NCBI GenBank assembly: GCA_964479625.1
Contig: CAYZMS010000016.1
Span: 37,486-101,485 of the forward strand
Length of the DNA: 64,000 bases
Direction of reading: 5' to 3'
DNA from: CAYZMS01 sp964479625
GTDB taxonomy: Bacteria > Bacteroidota > Bacteroidia > Chitinophagales > Saprospiraceae
Shown piece after piece: positions 50,819 to 58,896 of the stretch (positions are counted from its first letter, which is position 1; every line of letters begins with the position of its first letter). The notes under the pieces were generated by a model. The model did no database searches. It was not told the origin of the DNA and worked only from the letters and a program-made list of their open reading frames with translations. A program made the translations under genes and the position numbers.

Positions 50819-51763
50819 TCAGGCCGCTTGCTCCTTGCGTTTCTGCCGTTTTTCAGCGTAAGCCATAGCCGCCTCTCGTACCCAAGCGCCATTCTCTTCC
50901 GCCTTGCGACGGGCTTTGAGTCGTTCGTGGTTGCAGGGGCCATTTCCCTTAACCACATTCCAGAATTCTTCCCAGTCAATAGCCCCAAACTCATAATGAC
51001 CGGTATCCTCATTATAGTGAAGGTCATTATCGGGCACCTCGAGCCCAAGGAACTTGGCCTGTGGAATCGTCATATCTACAAAACGCTGACGCAATTCATC
51101 GTTGGTGAAACGTTTGATCTTCCACTTCATCGATTGGGCGGTATGCTTGGAGTCGGCATCGTTAGGACCAAACATCATCAGGCTGGGCCACCACCAGCGA
51201 TTAAAGGCATCCTGTGCCATTGCACGTTGTGATTCGGTACCCCTTGCCAGGGTCAGCATAATCTCATAACCTTGCCTTTGGTGAAAACTTTCCTCCTTAC
51301 ACACCCGCACCATGGCCCGGGCATAGGGACCAAAGGAACATCGGCAAAGGGGGACCTGGTTCATGATAGCAGCTCCATCCACTAACCAACCAATGGCACC
51401 AATATCCGCCCAGGTTAAAGTCGGGTAATTAAAAATGCTGGAATACTTGGCTTTGCCCTTAAGGAGATCCTGGATAAGATCATCTCGTTCTACGCCGAGG
51501 GTTTCACAGGCACTGTAAAGATAAAGCCCATGGCCAGCCTCATCCTGCACCTTTGCCAGCAAGGCTACCTTTCGACGCAGAGAGGGAGCTCTGGTGATCC
51601 AGTTCCCCTCCGGTAACATCCCTACCACTTCTGAGTGTGCATGTTGGGAAATTTGCCGGATCAACGTCTTGCGGTAAGCTTCAGGCATCCAGTCCTTCGG
51701 TTCGATCTTTTCCTCCGCATCAATGCGCGCCTGGAATTGCCGTTCTAGTTCTTGAAGGTTCAT
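50819..51763 (-). CDS. paaA: Phenylacetyl-CoA epoxidase catalytic subunit PaaA
   Basis: 314 residues. Diiron oxygenase subunit that forms the 1,2-epoxide of phenylacetyl-CoA. Carboxylate/His ligands lie in QDEAGHGLYLYSACETLG and CKEESFHQRQGYEIML; the N-terminal PEAYRKTLIRQISQHAHSE is also diagnostic. First gene of the paaABC unit, preceded by an operator-like palindrome. Confidence 0.95.
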   Translation of the reverse strand: MNLQELERQFQARIDAEEKIEPKDWMPEAYRKTLIRQISQHAHSEVVGMLPEGNWITRAPSLRRKVALLAKVQDEAGHGLYLYSACETLGVERDDLIQDLLKGKAKYSSIFNYPTLTWADIGAIGWLVDGAAIMNQVPLCRCSFGPYARAMVRVCKEESFHQRQGYEIMLTLARGTESQRAMAQDAFNRWWWPSLMMFGPNDADSKHTAQSMKWKIKRFTNDELRQRFVDMTIPQAKFLGLEVPDNDLHYNEDTGHYEFGAIDWEEFWNVVKGNGPCNHERLKARRKAEENGAWVREAAMAYAEKRQKRKEQAA

Positions 51764-51779
51764 ATGATTAACGGTTTCG

Positions 51780-51804
51780 TTCGATTTTTTATGTCTTCTA
51801 AAGT
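51780..51804 (-). promoter_or_regulatory. Putative -7 region of the paaA promoter
   Basis: On the minus strand ATAACTTTAG occurs ~35 nt before the paaA ATG: TAACTTTA is one base off TAnnTTTG. The palindrome at 51827 would cover the -33 region. Confidence 0.4.
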
Positions 51805-51826
51805 TATGGGTTTTTCCGCATGAAAA

Positions 51827-51840
51827 CGAACACTTGTTCG
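51827..51840. promoter_or_regulatory. Probable TetR operator upstream of paaA
   Basis: cgaaca-ct-tgttcg: perfect 6-bp arms with 2-bp centre. It lies between the tetR stop and the paaA start and resembles the operator before paaE (53558). Confidence 0.6.
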
Positions 51841-51872
51841 CATTGTTTTTGTAAAAATCCTAGCCTTGGTGG

Positions 51873-52460
51873 TCAATTATTGGAAAGCCCTTCGAACAAA
51901 AGGGTGCAAATGGAGGCCTCCAGGTCTTCTACACGAATGCGCTTACCGGGTAAATACCAATCGTATAACCAACGCAGGCTGGAAATAATGGTATATAAGG
52001 CTACGACCGGTTCTATGGGCCGGATCACCCCTTTTTGGATACCCTTTTCAATTATTTCCAGGAATTGCTGTTCATAGGAGCGCCGCATGTCCAAGAATGC
52101 ACTGAGCTTTGGTTCCGGCAAGTAGCGCCATTCATCGTTGAATGCCGTTACGGAGGTAAGGTCGGATACAGCTACCTCAATGTGCAATCGAATCAAGCCC
52201 ACCAGACGGGCTTCCGGCTTTTCGGAAGCTCGCTTTACCTCTTCCATCCCCTGTAAAAAACGGCGGGCATTGGTGAAGCAGATCTCCGCCAGTATTTGGT
52301 CCTTGGAGTTAATATGATTGTATAGACTGGAAGCCTTTAAGTCGACTGCCTTAGCGATATCCCGCACGGAGGTAGCTTTGAAGCCCTTGTCGCGGAAAAG
52401 GCGGGCTGCCGCTTCCATGATCTCTTGTTTTCGGTCTTTTAAGAGCGTATTAGGCGTCAA
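51873..52460 (-). CDS. TetR-family regulator of the phenylacetate genes (PaaR-like)
   Basis: 195 residues. N-terminal HTH (RKQEIMEAAARLFRDKGFKATSVRDIAKAVDLKASSLYNHINSKDQILAEI) and a helical ligand-binding domain. It overlaps the 3' end of paaE by 11 nt and precedes paaA, so by position it controls this cluster, probably with phenylacetyl-CoA as inducer, as PaaR does in other bacteria. Target sites are seen before paaE and paaA. Confidence 0.85.
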   Translation of the reverse strand: MTPNTLLKDRKQEIMEAAARLFRDKGFKATSVRDIAKAVDLKASSLYNHINSKDQILAEICFTNARRFLQGMEEVKRASEKPEARLVGLIRLHIEVAVSDLTSVTAFNDEWRYLPEPKLSAFLDMRRSYEQQFLEIIEKGIQKGVIRPIEPVVALYTIISSLRWLYDWYLPGKRIRVEDLEASICTLLFEGLSNN

Positions 52461-53520
52461 AGTTGATAGCGATTTTGTCGGTTATGGGAAGAGCCTGGCA
52501 GCTTAGGATATAACCCGCTTCCAGTTCATCCGGTTCCAGGGCGTAATTGACCAGCATCTTGACTTCCCCTTCCTCCAGCTTGGCCCGGCAGGTACTGCAA
52601 ACTCCACCCTTACAGGAATAAGGCAGGTCAGCGCCGGCTCTCAGAGCGGCATCCAATAGGGGTATTTCCCTGTTCTCCACAGAGAATTCCAGGATCTCTC
52701 CATCCAGTTGAATGCGAACCTCGGTAGCTTCTTTGGAGTTGGACTCGGAGAATTTTTTTCGTACCGGACTTACTCCGTTTGCGGTGGTAAATAACTCGAA
52801 ATGGATCTGTTCATTCGAAACGCCCCTTTTTCTGAGCTCCTCGCTGACGGTATGGATCATACCCTCCGGTCCACAAAGAAAGACCTCATCAACCTCTTTC
52901 AGATCGATTAGTTTCTCGAAAAAAGTCCTGCATTTTTCGGCATCGATCCGACCGTAGAAAAGGTCACTACCCATTTGCTCGCGACTCAGGAGGTGATGAA
53001 TACTCAGGCGGCCCAGATATTGGTTCTTTAAGCCCTCCAGTTCCTCCCGGAAAATGATACTCTCCGACTGTCGATTACCGTAGAAAAGCGTGAAGTTCGA
53101 CTTTGGTTCCTGCGCCAGTACTGATTTCAGGATAGCCATAATGGGTGTAATACCACTTCCGGCGGCAAAGGCCAGGTAATGCTTTTCGGCCAGGGGGTCG
53201 GGATTGGCCAGGAAATTCCCCATCGGAGACATGACCTCCAGCTCGTCGCCGGCCTGGAGTTGCTCGTTGGCATAGGTCGAAAACCTGCCCTGAGGGACTT
53301 TTTTAATAGCTACCCGTAGGTCTTTTTCCTCCGGGCTGGTACAGATCGAATAGGATCGACGCACTTCTTCCCCTGCTATATTGGTTCGAAAGGTCAGATA
53401 TTGACCCGGTATAAATTGAAAGCCTTCGGTCAATTCTTCCGGTAGTTCCAATGCCACCGAAACGCATTCCTCCGTTTCCGGGCGTACTTCTTTAATCTTC
53501 AATTTGTGAAACCTAGCCAT
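52450..53520 (-). CDS. paaE: Phenylacetyl-CoA epoxidase reductase PaaE
   Basis: 356 residues. FAD-binding ferredoxin-reductase domain (RRSYSICTSP), NAD-binding domain (FAAGSGITPIMAILKSVL) and C-terminal plant-type 2Fe-2S domain (YSCKGGVCSTC ... LSCQ). Delivers electrons to PaaA. Here it leads the cluster, ahead of the regulator, instead of following paaD. Confidence 0.94.
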   Translation of the reverse strand: MARFHKLKIKEVRPETEECVSVALELPEELTEGFQFIPGQYLTFRTNIAGEEVRRSYSICTSPEEKDLRVAIKKVPQGRFSTYANEQLQAGDELEVMSPMGNFLANPDPLAEKHYLAFAAGSGITPIMAILKSVLAQEPKSNFTLFYGNRQSESIIFREELEGLKNQYLGRLSIHHLLSREQMGSDLFYGRIDAEKCRTFFEKLIDLKEVDEVFLCGPEGMIHTVSEELRKRGVSNEQIHFELFTTANGVSPVRKKFSESNSKEATEVRIQLDGEILEFSVENREIPLLDAALRAGADLPYSCKGGVCSTCRAKLEEGEVKMLVNYALEPDELEAGYILSCQALPITDKIAINFDA

Positions 53521-53548
53521 AGTTATGCTTTCGTTTTCGATTAATTCA

Positions 53549-53580
53549 ACAAAACGTACGAACGATCGTTCGTGTCAAAG
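53549..53580 (-). promoter_or_regulatory. paaE promoter with operator in the spacer
   Basis: On the minus strand TTTG (53576-53579) is followed after 17 nt by TACGTTTT, one base off the -7 consensus. The 16-bp palindrome 53558-53573 fills nearly the entire spacer, so a bound repressor would block polymerase directly. Confidence 0.55.
53558..53573. promoter_or_regulatory. Probable TetR operator upstream of paaE
   Basis: acgaacga|tcgttcgt, a perfect 16-bp palindrome, of the size bound by TetR-family dimers. It shares the cgaac/gttcg half sites with the paaA site. Confidence 0.7.
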
Positions 53581-53594
53581 CCAAAAATAGAAAA

Positions 53595-53645
53595 ATTCCC
53601 GCTTGGGTAACTGCTTTAGGGCAGGAAACCTACTCAAGCGGGAAT
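53595..53645 (-). terminator. Terminator of rpsT
   Basis: Arms attcccgcttg (from 53595) and caagcgggaat (to 53645) pair; on the minus strand the stem is followed by TTTTTC. Lies 36 nt past the rpsT stop. Confidence 0.7.
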
Positions 53646-53680
53646 TTCAGTGGATCAATCCCCAAGACCGATCCTTGAAC

Positions 53681-53935
53681 CTATGACAGGCTTGAAATAT
53701 ATTTGGCCAGAGAGCTTTTCAGGTTGGCCGCTTTATTTTTGTGCCAGGTACCACGACGAGCCAGGCGATCGATCATGCTCGCTACCTTGGGGTAGAATTT
53801 CTCCGCCTCTGCCTTATCGGTCATCTCCCGAAGCTTTTGGATAGCAGTACGGGCAGATTTTTTATAATACCTGTTGGCTAGTCGCTTTTTTTCGTCTTGC
53901 CGTATTCTCTTCAAAGAAGATTTATGATTCGCCAT
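53681..53935 (-). CDS. rpsT: 30S ribosomal protein S20
   Basis: 84 residues, highly basic: MANHKSSLKRIRQDEKKR start, a helical body with ANRYYKKSARTAIQKLR, and RLARRGTWHKNKAANLKSSL near the end. Matches bS20 in length and order. Single-gene unit with its own promoter and terminator. Confidence 0.96.
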   Translation of the reverse strand: MANHKSSLKRIRQDEKKRLANRYYKKSARTAIQKLREMTDKAEAEKFYPKVASMIDRLARRGTWHKNKAANLKSSLAKYISSLS

Positions 53936-53983
53936 AAATCGAATGTATGTCTTAAGTTAACAATGCCTTTTAAAATCGAGCTG

Positions 53984-54014
53984 CAAAGATAGGCTGATAT
54001 TTCTGAAACTGCAA
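53984..54014 (-). promoter_or_regulatory. rpsT promoter
   Basis: Minus strand TTG (54012-54014), 20-nt spacer, TATCTTTG (53984-53991): exact match to TTG / TAnnTTTG. Predicted start about 45 nt before the rpsT ATG. The best promoter in the window. Confidence 0.68.
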
Positions 54015-54102
54015 GGGTAAAGTCAAATAATTCCTGTTCCATTGTTCCCAATATTGAAGCCGAAAAATCGTTTTTCTGACGTTATACCTGCTGAATTTCT
54101 TG

Positions 54103-54110
54103 TAACTTTG
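54103..54110 (+). promoter_or_regulatory. Putative -7 element of the sucA promoter
   Basis: TAACTTTG, exact TAnnTTTG match 80 nt before the sucA ATG. The -33 region (TTTTTCTGAC) is only loosely consistent. Confidence 0.48.
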
Positions 54111-54190
54111 AAAAACGGCTGAAGCTAGTATCAGGAATTACTGCCGGCCTGAATAATAAACTGATCGTATCGCAAACGACCGAACAAACA

Positions 54191-56956
54191 ATGAACGACT
54201 TTTCATTCATCGCTAATGCCCATCCTTCCGTTATAGAATCTTTGTATCGCCAGTACCAGCAGAATCCCGAAAGTGTGGAAGCGGATTGGCGGGCCTTTTT
54301 TAAAGGCTTTGACTATGCACAACCTACAAATGGGCATAGTGTAACATCCACTCAGGCCGTAGCTACCCCTACGGACGAAGACCTGTTAAAGGAGCTTAGA
54401 GTCTTGTCTTTGATCAAGGCTTATCGCAACCGCGGGCACCTATTGTCAGATACCAACCCCATTCGCCAAAGGCGGGACCGGCACCCAAACCTTGAACTGG
54501 AAGATTTCAACCTTTCAGAGGCTGACCTGGAAACCCGCTTTGTCGCCGGCCGGGAATGCGACATGGAAAATGCCACTCTGAAGGAAATCGTTCAACATAT
54601 GCGGCATGTATACTGTGGTAAGATCGGCTTCGAATACCACCATATACAGGAACGTGACAAACGTCGCTGGATCCGAACCAGGCTGGAATCGGCCAACACT
54701 GATGGTAATTACGATGTGCCGGTAGAAAAGAAACGCCGAATACTCGAAAAGCTAAACGGTGCGGTAATCTTCGAACGCTTCCTCCACACCAAATACGTAG
54801 GACAAAAACGCTTCTCCCTGGAGGGAGGAGAATCAGCCATTCCCGCATTGGATGGTATGATCAATAAGGGTGCCGAGCTGGGCGTAAAAGAAGTTGTGAT
54901 CGGTATGGCGCACCGGGGTCGTTTGAACGTTCTTGCCAACATCATGGGCAAAACCTACGAACATATATTCAACGAATTTGAAGAAGCGGCCATCTCGGAC
55001 CTGAGCTTCGGGGATGGGGATGTAAAATACCACCTCGGGTATTCTTCCCAGGTGAATACGCCGACCGGAGAACTGGTTCATCTGAAACTGGTTCCCAACC
55101 CATCCCACCTGGAATCGGTAGACCCGGTAGTGGAAGGCTTCGCCAGAGCTAAGGCAGATTTGCTGCATGGCAGCGATTACGACCAGATCCTGCCGATCCT
55201 CATCCATGGCGACGCAGCAGTAGCAGGCCAGGGAGTAGTATACGAAACCGTTCAAATGAGCAAATTGAAGGGGTACTATACCGGAGGGACCATCCATCTG
55301 GTTATTAACAATCAAATCGGTTTTACAACGGATTTCGATGACGCCCGCTCCTCCACCTACAGCACCGGGGTTGCCAATGTAGTGCAAGCTCCCGTATTGC
55401 ATGTAAACGGCGACGACCCGGAAGCGGTGCTGTTTGCCGTGGAGTTTGCCGTAGAATATCGGCAGGAATTCAATAATGACGTGTTCATTGATATGGTATG
55501 CTATCGCCGGCACGGGCACAATGAGGGGGACGACCCCAAGTTTACCCAACCTGAAATGTACTCCATTATCAAAAACCATGATAACCCCAGGGATATCTAC
55601 AGCCAGGAACTTATCGAACGCGGAGATGTGGATAAGGAAATTGCCGATGAAATGGAAACCGAATTCTGGAACCAATTGCAGGCTCGGCTGGATGAGGTAA
55701 AAGAAAAACCCCTACCCTATGATTATCAGGAGCCGGAGCAAGCCTGGCGTCAGCTAAAAAAGAAAACTACTCCCGAAGACTATCATAGCTCTCCCGAAAC
55801 GGGCATCCCAAAAGATAAAGTCGATCAACTGATCGATCATCTTATGAACCTGCCCGAAGGTTTCAGCCCGCTCAGTAAAATGAACCGCCTTCTAAAGGGA
55901 AAGCAAAAACTGCTGGAGGAAAACCAACTGGACTGGGCTATGGGAGAATTGCTTGCCTATGGTTCCATACTACTGGAGGGGAAAGACGTGCGTATGAGCG
56001 GTCAGGACGTCAAGCGAGGCACTTTCAGCCACCGTCATTCTGTGATGTATGACGCCAAAACCTTTGAGGAAGTCAATCGCCTGGATGGCATAAGCCCGGA
56101 TCAGGGCAAGTTCCGAATTTACAATTCCCTGCTTTCCGAGTTTGCCGTCCTGGGTTTTGAATACGGCTATTCGCTGGCCACCCCCGACACCTTGGTGATC
56201 TGGGAGGCCCAGTTTGGCGACTTTTCGAATGGCGCCCAGACTATAATCGACCAATACATCACCGCCGCGGAGAGTAAGTGGCGTCGTATGAGCGGCCTGG
56301 TCATGCTGCTACCCCATGGATATGAAGGCCAGGGGCCGGAACACTCCAACGCCCGCCTGGAGCGTTTTTTACAGTCTGGAGCGGAATACAATATTTCAGT
56401 GGCCAATATTACCACACCGGCCAACTTTTTCCACGTTCTGCGCCGGCAATTGGCCCGGCCCTTCCGCAAGCCATTAATTGTGATGGCTCCCAAATCCCTG
56501 CTCCGGCACCCGGAATGCGTTTCTGCTCCGGATGCCTTTGCGAGCGGTACGCGTTTCCAGGAAGTGATCGATGATCCCGAGGTAGGGCCTCGTAGCGGAA
56601 AAAAGATCAACCGTTTATTGTTTTGCTCCGGAAAGATCTACTACGACCTATTGCAGTATAAACGGGAACAAAAGCGCAAGGATGCGGCCATTGTTCGCAT
56701 AGAACAACTTTACCCCTTCCCGACTCAGCAAATCGATGAGCTTTTCAATAAATATTCTCAGGCGGAACCGATATGGGTACAGGAAGAACCTCAAAATATG
56801 GGGGCCTGGTATTATCTGGATGCAGGATCTGCCTTTAGTCATCGCAACCTGACCTGCATAGCCCGCAAGGCCAGTGCTTCTCCAGCCTCAGGGTTCAAAA
56901 AGGTACATGACCAACAACAGAAGGAGATTGTAAAGAAAGCCTTTGGGGAGCGCTAA
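54191..56956 (+). CDS. sucA: 2-oxoglutarate dehydrogenase E1 component
   Basis: 921 residues. ThDP-dependent decarboxylase of the TCA cycle. N-terminal E2-binding segment (PSVIESLYRQYQQNPESVEADWRAFFKGF), ThDP/active-site motifs GMAHRGRLN, HGDAAVAGQGVVYE, CYRRHGHNEGDDP, RGTFSHRHSV and LPHGYEGQGPEHSNARLERFL. All core motifs intact. The E2 gene (sucB), usually next, is not here; a terminator hairpin follows at once. Confidence 0.96.
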   Translation: MNDFSFIANAHPSVIESLYRQYQQNPESVEADWRAFFKGFDYAQPTNGHSVTSTQAVATPTDEDLLKELRVLSLIKAYRNRGHLLSDTNPIRQRRDRHPNLELEDFNLSEADLETRFVAGRECDMENATLKEIVQHMRHVYCGKIGFEYHHIQERDKRRWIRTRLESANTDGNYDVPVEKKRRILEKLNGAVIFERFLHTKYVGQKRFSLEGGESAIPALDGMINKGAELGVKEVVIGMAHRGRLNVLANIMGKTYEHIFNEFEEAAISDLSFGDGDVKYHLGYSSQVNTPTGELVHLKLVPNPSHLESVDPVVEGFARAKADLLHGSDYDQILPILIHGDAAVAGQGVVYETVQMSKLKGYYTGGTIHLVINNQIGFTTDFDDARSSTYSTGVANVVQAPVLHVNGDDPEAVLFAVEFAVEYRQEFNNDVFIDMVCYRRHGHNEGDDPKFTQPEMYSIIKNHDNPRDIYSQELIERGDVDKEIADEMETEFWNQLQARLDEVKEKPLPYDYQEPEQAWRQLKKKTTPEDYHSSPETGIPKDKVDQLIDHLMNLPEGFSPLSKMNRLLKGKQKLLEENQLDWAMGELLAYGSILLEGKDVRMSGQDVKRGTFSHRHSVMYDAKTFEEVNRLDGISPDQGKFRIYNSLLSEFAVLGFEYGYSLATPDTLVIWEAQFGDFSNGAQTIIDQYITAAESKWRRMSGLVMLLPHGYEGQGPEHSNARLERFLQSGAEYNISVANITTPANFFHVLRRQLARPFRKPLIVMAPKSLLRHPECVSAPDAFASGTRFQEVIDDPEVGPRSGKKINRLLFCSGKIYYDLLQYKREQKRKDAAIVRIEQLYPFPTQQIDELFNKYSQAEPIWVQEEPQNMGAWYYLDAGSAFSHRNLTCIARKASASPASGFKKVHDQQQKEIVKKAFGER

Positions 56957-56958
56957 CC

Positions 56959-57018
56959 AATTTTAAATTTTTGATCCTTAAGGTTGTAGACAACCTTAAG
57001 GATCAAAAATTTAAAATT
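56959..57018. terminator. Bidirectional terminator with 29-bp perfect stem
   Basis: Arms 56959-56987 and 56990-57018 are perfect complements with a 2-nt loop. The A/T-rich base gives TTTAAAATT on both sides. It lies between the convergent sucA and phosphatase genes and includes the last 16 nt of the phosphatase gene. Confidence 0.78.
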
Positions 57019-57452
57019 AATTGTTTAGTTGCTTCCTCCAGTAACTGATATACTTGTTCGAAGCCGTCATTATCCCAATAGGGGTCGGGTACGTTCTCCC
57101 CTTTTTTCCCGGGCAGGTAATTCAGGATCATTTTTACTTTATTCCGCGCCTCTGGCCCAGGTGCCAGCCGCATGACATCCCGGTAATTCATTTCATCCAT
57201 GGTTAGGATGAGATCAAAGCGGTCGAAATCTTCCTGTCGAAATTGCCGAGCCCGCTGCGGACTAATATCCAGTCCGTGTTGTTCAGCGGTGGCGATAGAA
57301 CGAGGGTCTGGGCGTTCGCCGATATGGTAAGCTCCCGTACCTGCTGAGTCTACCAACCAATCCAGCCCGCGTTCGGCTATTTTAGCCTCCAAAATTCCCT
57401 GTGCCAGCGGCGACCTGCAAATGTTGCCGAGGCAAACCATCAGAATGCGCAT
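57003..57452 (-). CDS. Low-molecular-weight protein-tyrosine phosphatase
   Basis: 149 residues from the ATG at 57452. Signature loop VCLGNICRSPLAQG (CxxxxxR with Cys nucleophile) directly after the start, and the general acid Asp in NVPDPYW. The upstream in-frame extension to 57911 is antisense to trkA and not real. Such enzymes act on bacterial tyrosine kinases or arsenate; no kinase gene lies nearby. Confidence 0.93.
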   Translation of the reverse strand: MRILMVCLGNICRSPLAQGILEAKIAERGLDWLVDSAGTGAYHIGERPDPRSIATAEQHGLDISPQRARQFRQEDFDRFDLILTMDEMNYRDVMRLAPGPEARNKVKMILNYLPGKKGENVPDPYWDNDGFEQVYQLLEEATKQLILNF

Positions 57453-57539
57453 ATCATTTATTTTTTCGATTACTGAACTTTCATTTGGAAATAAGGCTAA
57501 CAATATCAAATATTTGCAAAAACTTAGCGTCCGCTGATA

Positions 57540-58880
57540 ATGAAAATAATCATAGCCGGAGCGGGAGACGTCGGTTTCCACTTGGCAGAGTTGCTCTCTC
57601 ACGAGCACCAAGATATTGTCCTGATCGATATCAACCAGGACGTTCTGGACTATGCCGCCACTCACCTGGACGTACTGACCGTACACGGCGATGCTTCTTC
57701 TATCAGCAAACTGGAAGAGGCCGAAGTCAGTCGCGCTAAACTGGTCCTGGCCGTTACCACTTCCGAAAAAACCAACCTGGTTACCGCCATTCTGGCCAAG
57801 CGCATGGGGGCAAAGAAAACCATTGCTCGCGTCAAAAACAGCGAATACCTGAAAGAAGAACAGCGCAACACCTTTTGTGAGTTGGGTATTGACAACCTGA
57901 TTTCTCCACAAGAACTGGCTGCTGAGGAAATTGTTCGCCTGATCGGACAGTGCTCTTTTACAGACCTTTTCGAATTCGAAAACGGTAAATTTAACCTAGT
58001 TGGAGTGACCCTGGATGCCTTTTCGCCACTTTCGAACAAGCTAATCCGGGAAGTTAAGGATATAGAAACTGATATTACCCTCAAGCCCATTGCCATACTT
58101 CGGGGCCATCAAACAATTATGCCCACCTCCGAGACCCTCCTTCGCCCCAACGATCACGTTTATTTCATTACCCGTCGGGAAAATATTTCCCGCCTGGAAA
58201 CCTTTGTGGGGATCGAAAAACGAAAGGTCAAAAAGGTCATGATCGTTGGCGGAACAGATATTGCCTATGCTACTGCCCGGCAACTGGAAGAGCATTATCA
58301 GGTCACTTTGATCGACGAAAGCAAGGAACGAGCAAAACGCATGGCCGAAACACTGGACCACACCCTGGTGATCATTGGAAACGCCAGCAATATCGGATTG
58401 ATGGAAGAAGAAGGGTTAAACTATATGGATGCTTTTGTTGCCCTCACCCCCAATTCCGAAACCAATATCATAGCCAGTCTGACTGCTAAAAACCACGGGG
58501 TTTACAAAACTATTGCCCAGGTCGAAAACCGGGAATATGTACATCTTTCACAGGACATTGGCGTCGATACCCTTATCAATAAAAAGCTAATCGCAGCCAG
58601 CAATATTTTCCGCTACGTCAGAAAAGGGCAGATCGAAGCCCTGACCCGACTGCATGGAGTTGATGCGGAAGTGATCGAATACATCGTGCACAAAAAAAAC
58701 CAACTTACCCGGAAGCCGCTCAACGCCCTTCCCTTGCCTAAGACCGCCCTTATTGGGGGAGTAATTCGCGGCGAAGAAACACTCATTCCCAATGAAGATT
58801 TCCAATTAAATGTGGATGACCGGGTCATTTTCTTTGCCTTACCAGAAGCGATCGGCAAGTTAGAGCAATTATTCCATTAA
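57540..58880 (+). CDS. trkA: Trk potassium uptake regulatory protein TrkA
   Basis: 446 residues. Two tandem RCK modules, each with a Rossmann NAD-binding domain (IIIAGAGDVGFHLAELLSHEHQDIVLID and KVMIVGGTDIAYATARQLEEHYQVTLID) followed by a TrkA_C domain. Peripheral subunit that gates TrkH with nucleotides. It precedes trkH by 16 nt in an operon. Confidence 0.95.
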   Translation: MKIIIAGAGDVGFHLAELLSHEHQDIVLIDINQDVLDYAATHLDVLTVHGDASSISKLEEAEVSRAKLVLAVTTSEKTNLVTAILAKRMGAKKTIARVKNSEYLKEEQRNTFCELGIDNLISPQELAAEEIVRLIGQCSFTDLFEFENGKFNLVGVTLDAFSPLSNKLIREVKDIETDITLKPIAILRGHQTIMPTSETLLRPNDHVYFITRRENISRLETFVGIEKRKVKKVMIVGGTDIAYATARQLEEHYQVTLIDESKERAKRMAETLDHTLVIIGNASNIGLMEEEGLNYMDAFVALTPNSETNIIASLTAKNHGVYKTIAQVENREYVHLSQDIGVDTLINKKLIAASNIFRYVRKGQIEALTRLHGVDAEVIEYIVHKKNQLTRKPLNALPLPKTALIGGVIRGEETLIPNEDFQLNVDDRVIFFALPEAIGKLEQLFH

Positions 58881-58896
58881 GGAGGCCATAACCGGC

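Noticed and set aside
54833..55675. Minus-strand frame of 280 codons
   Set aside because: Antisense to the intact sucA gene and without family resemblance.
57453..57911. N-terminal extension of the tyrosine phosphatase
   Set aside because: Covers the trkA gene on the opposite strand and has no conserved sequence; the phosphatase signature begins right after the ATG at 57452.
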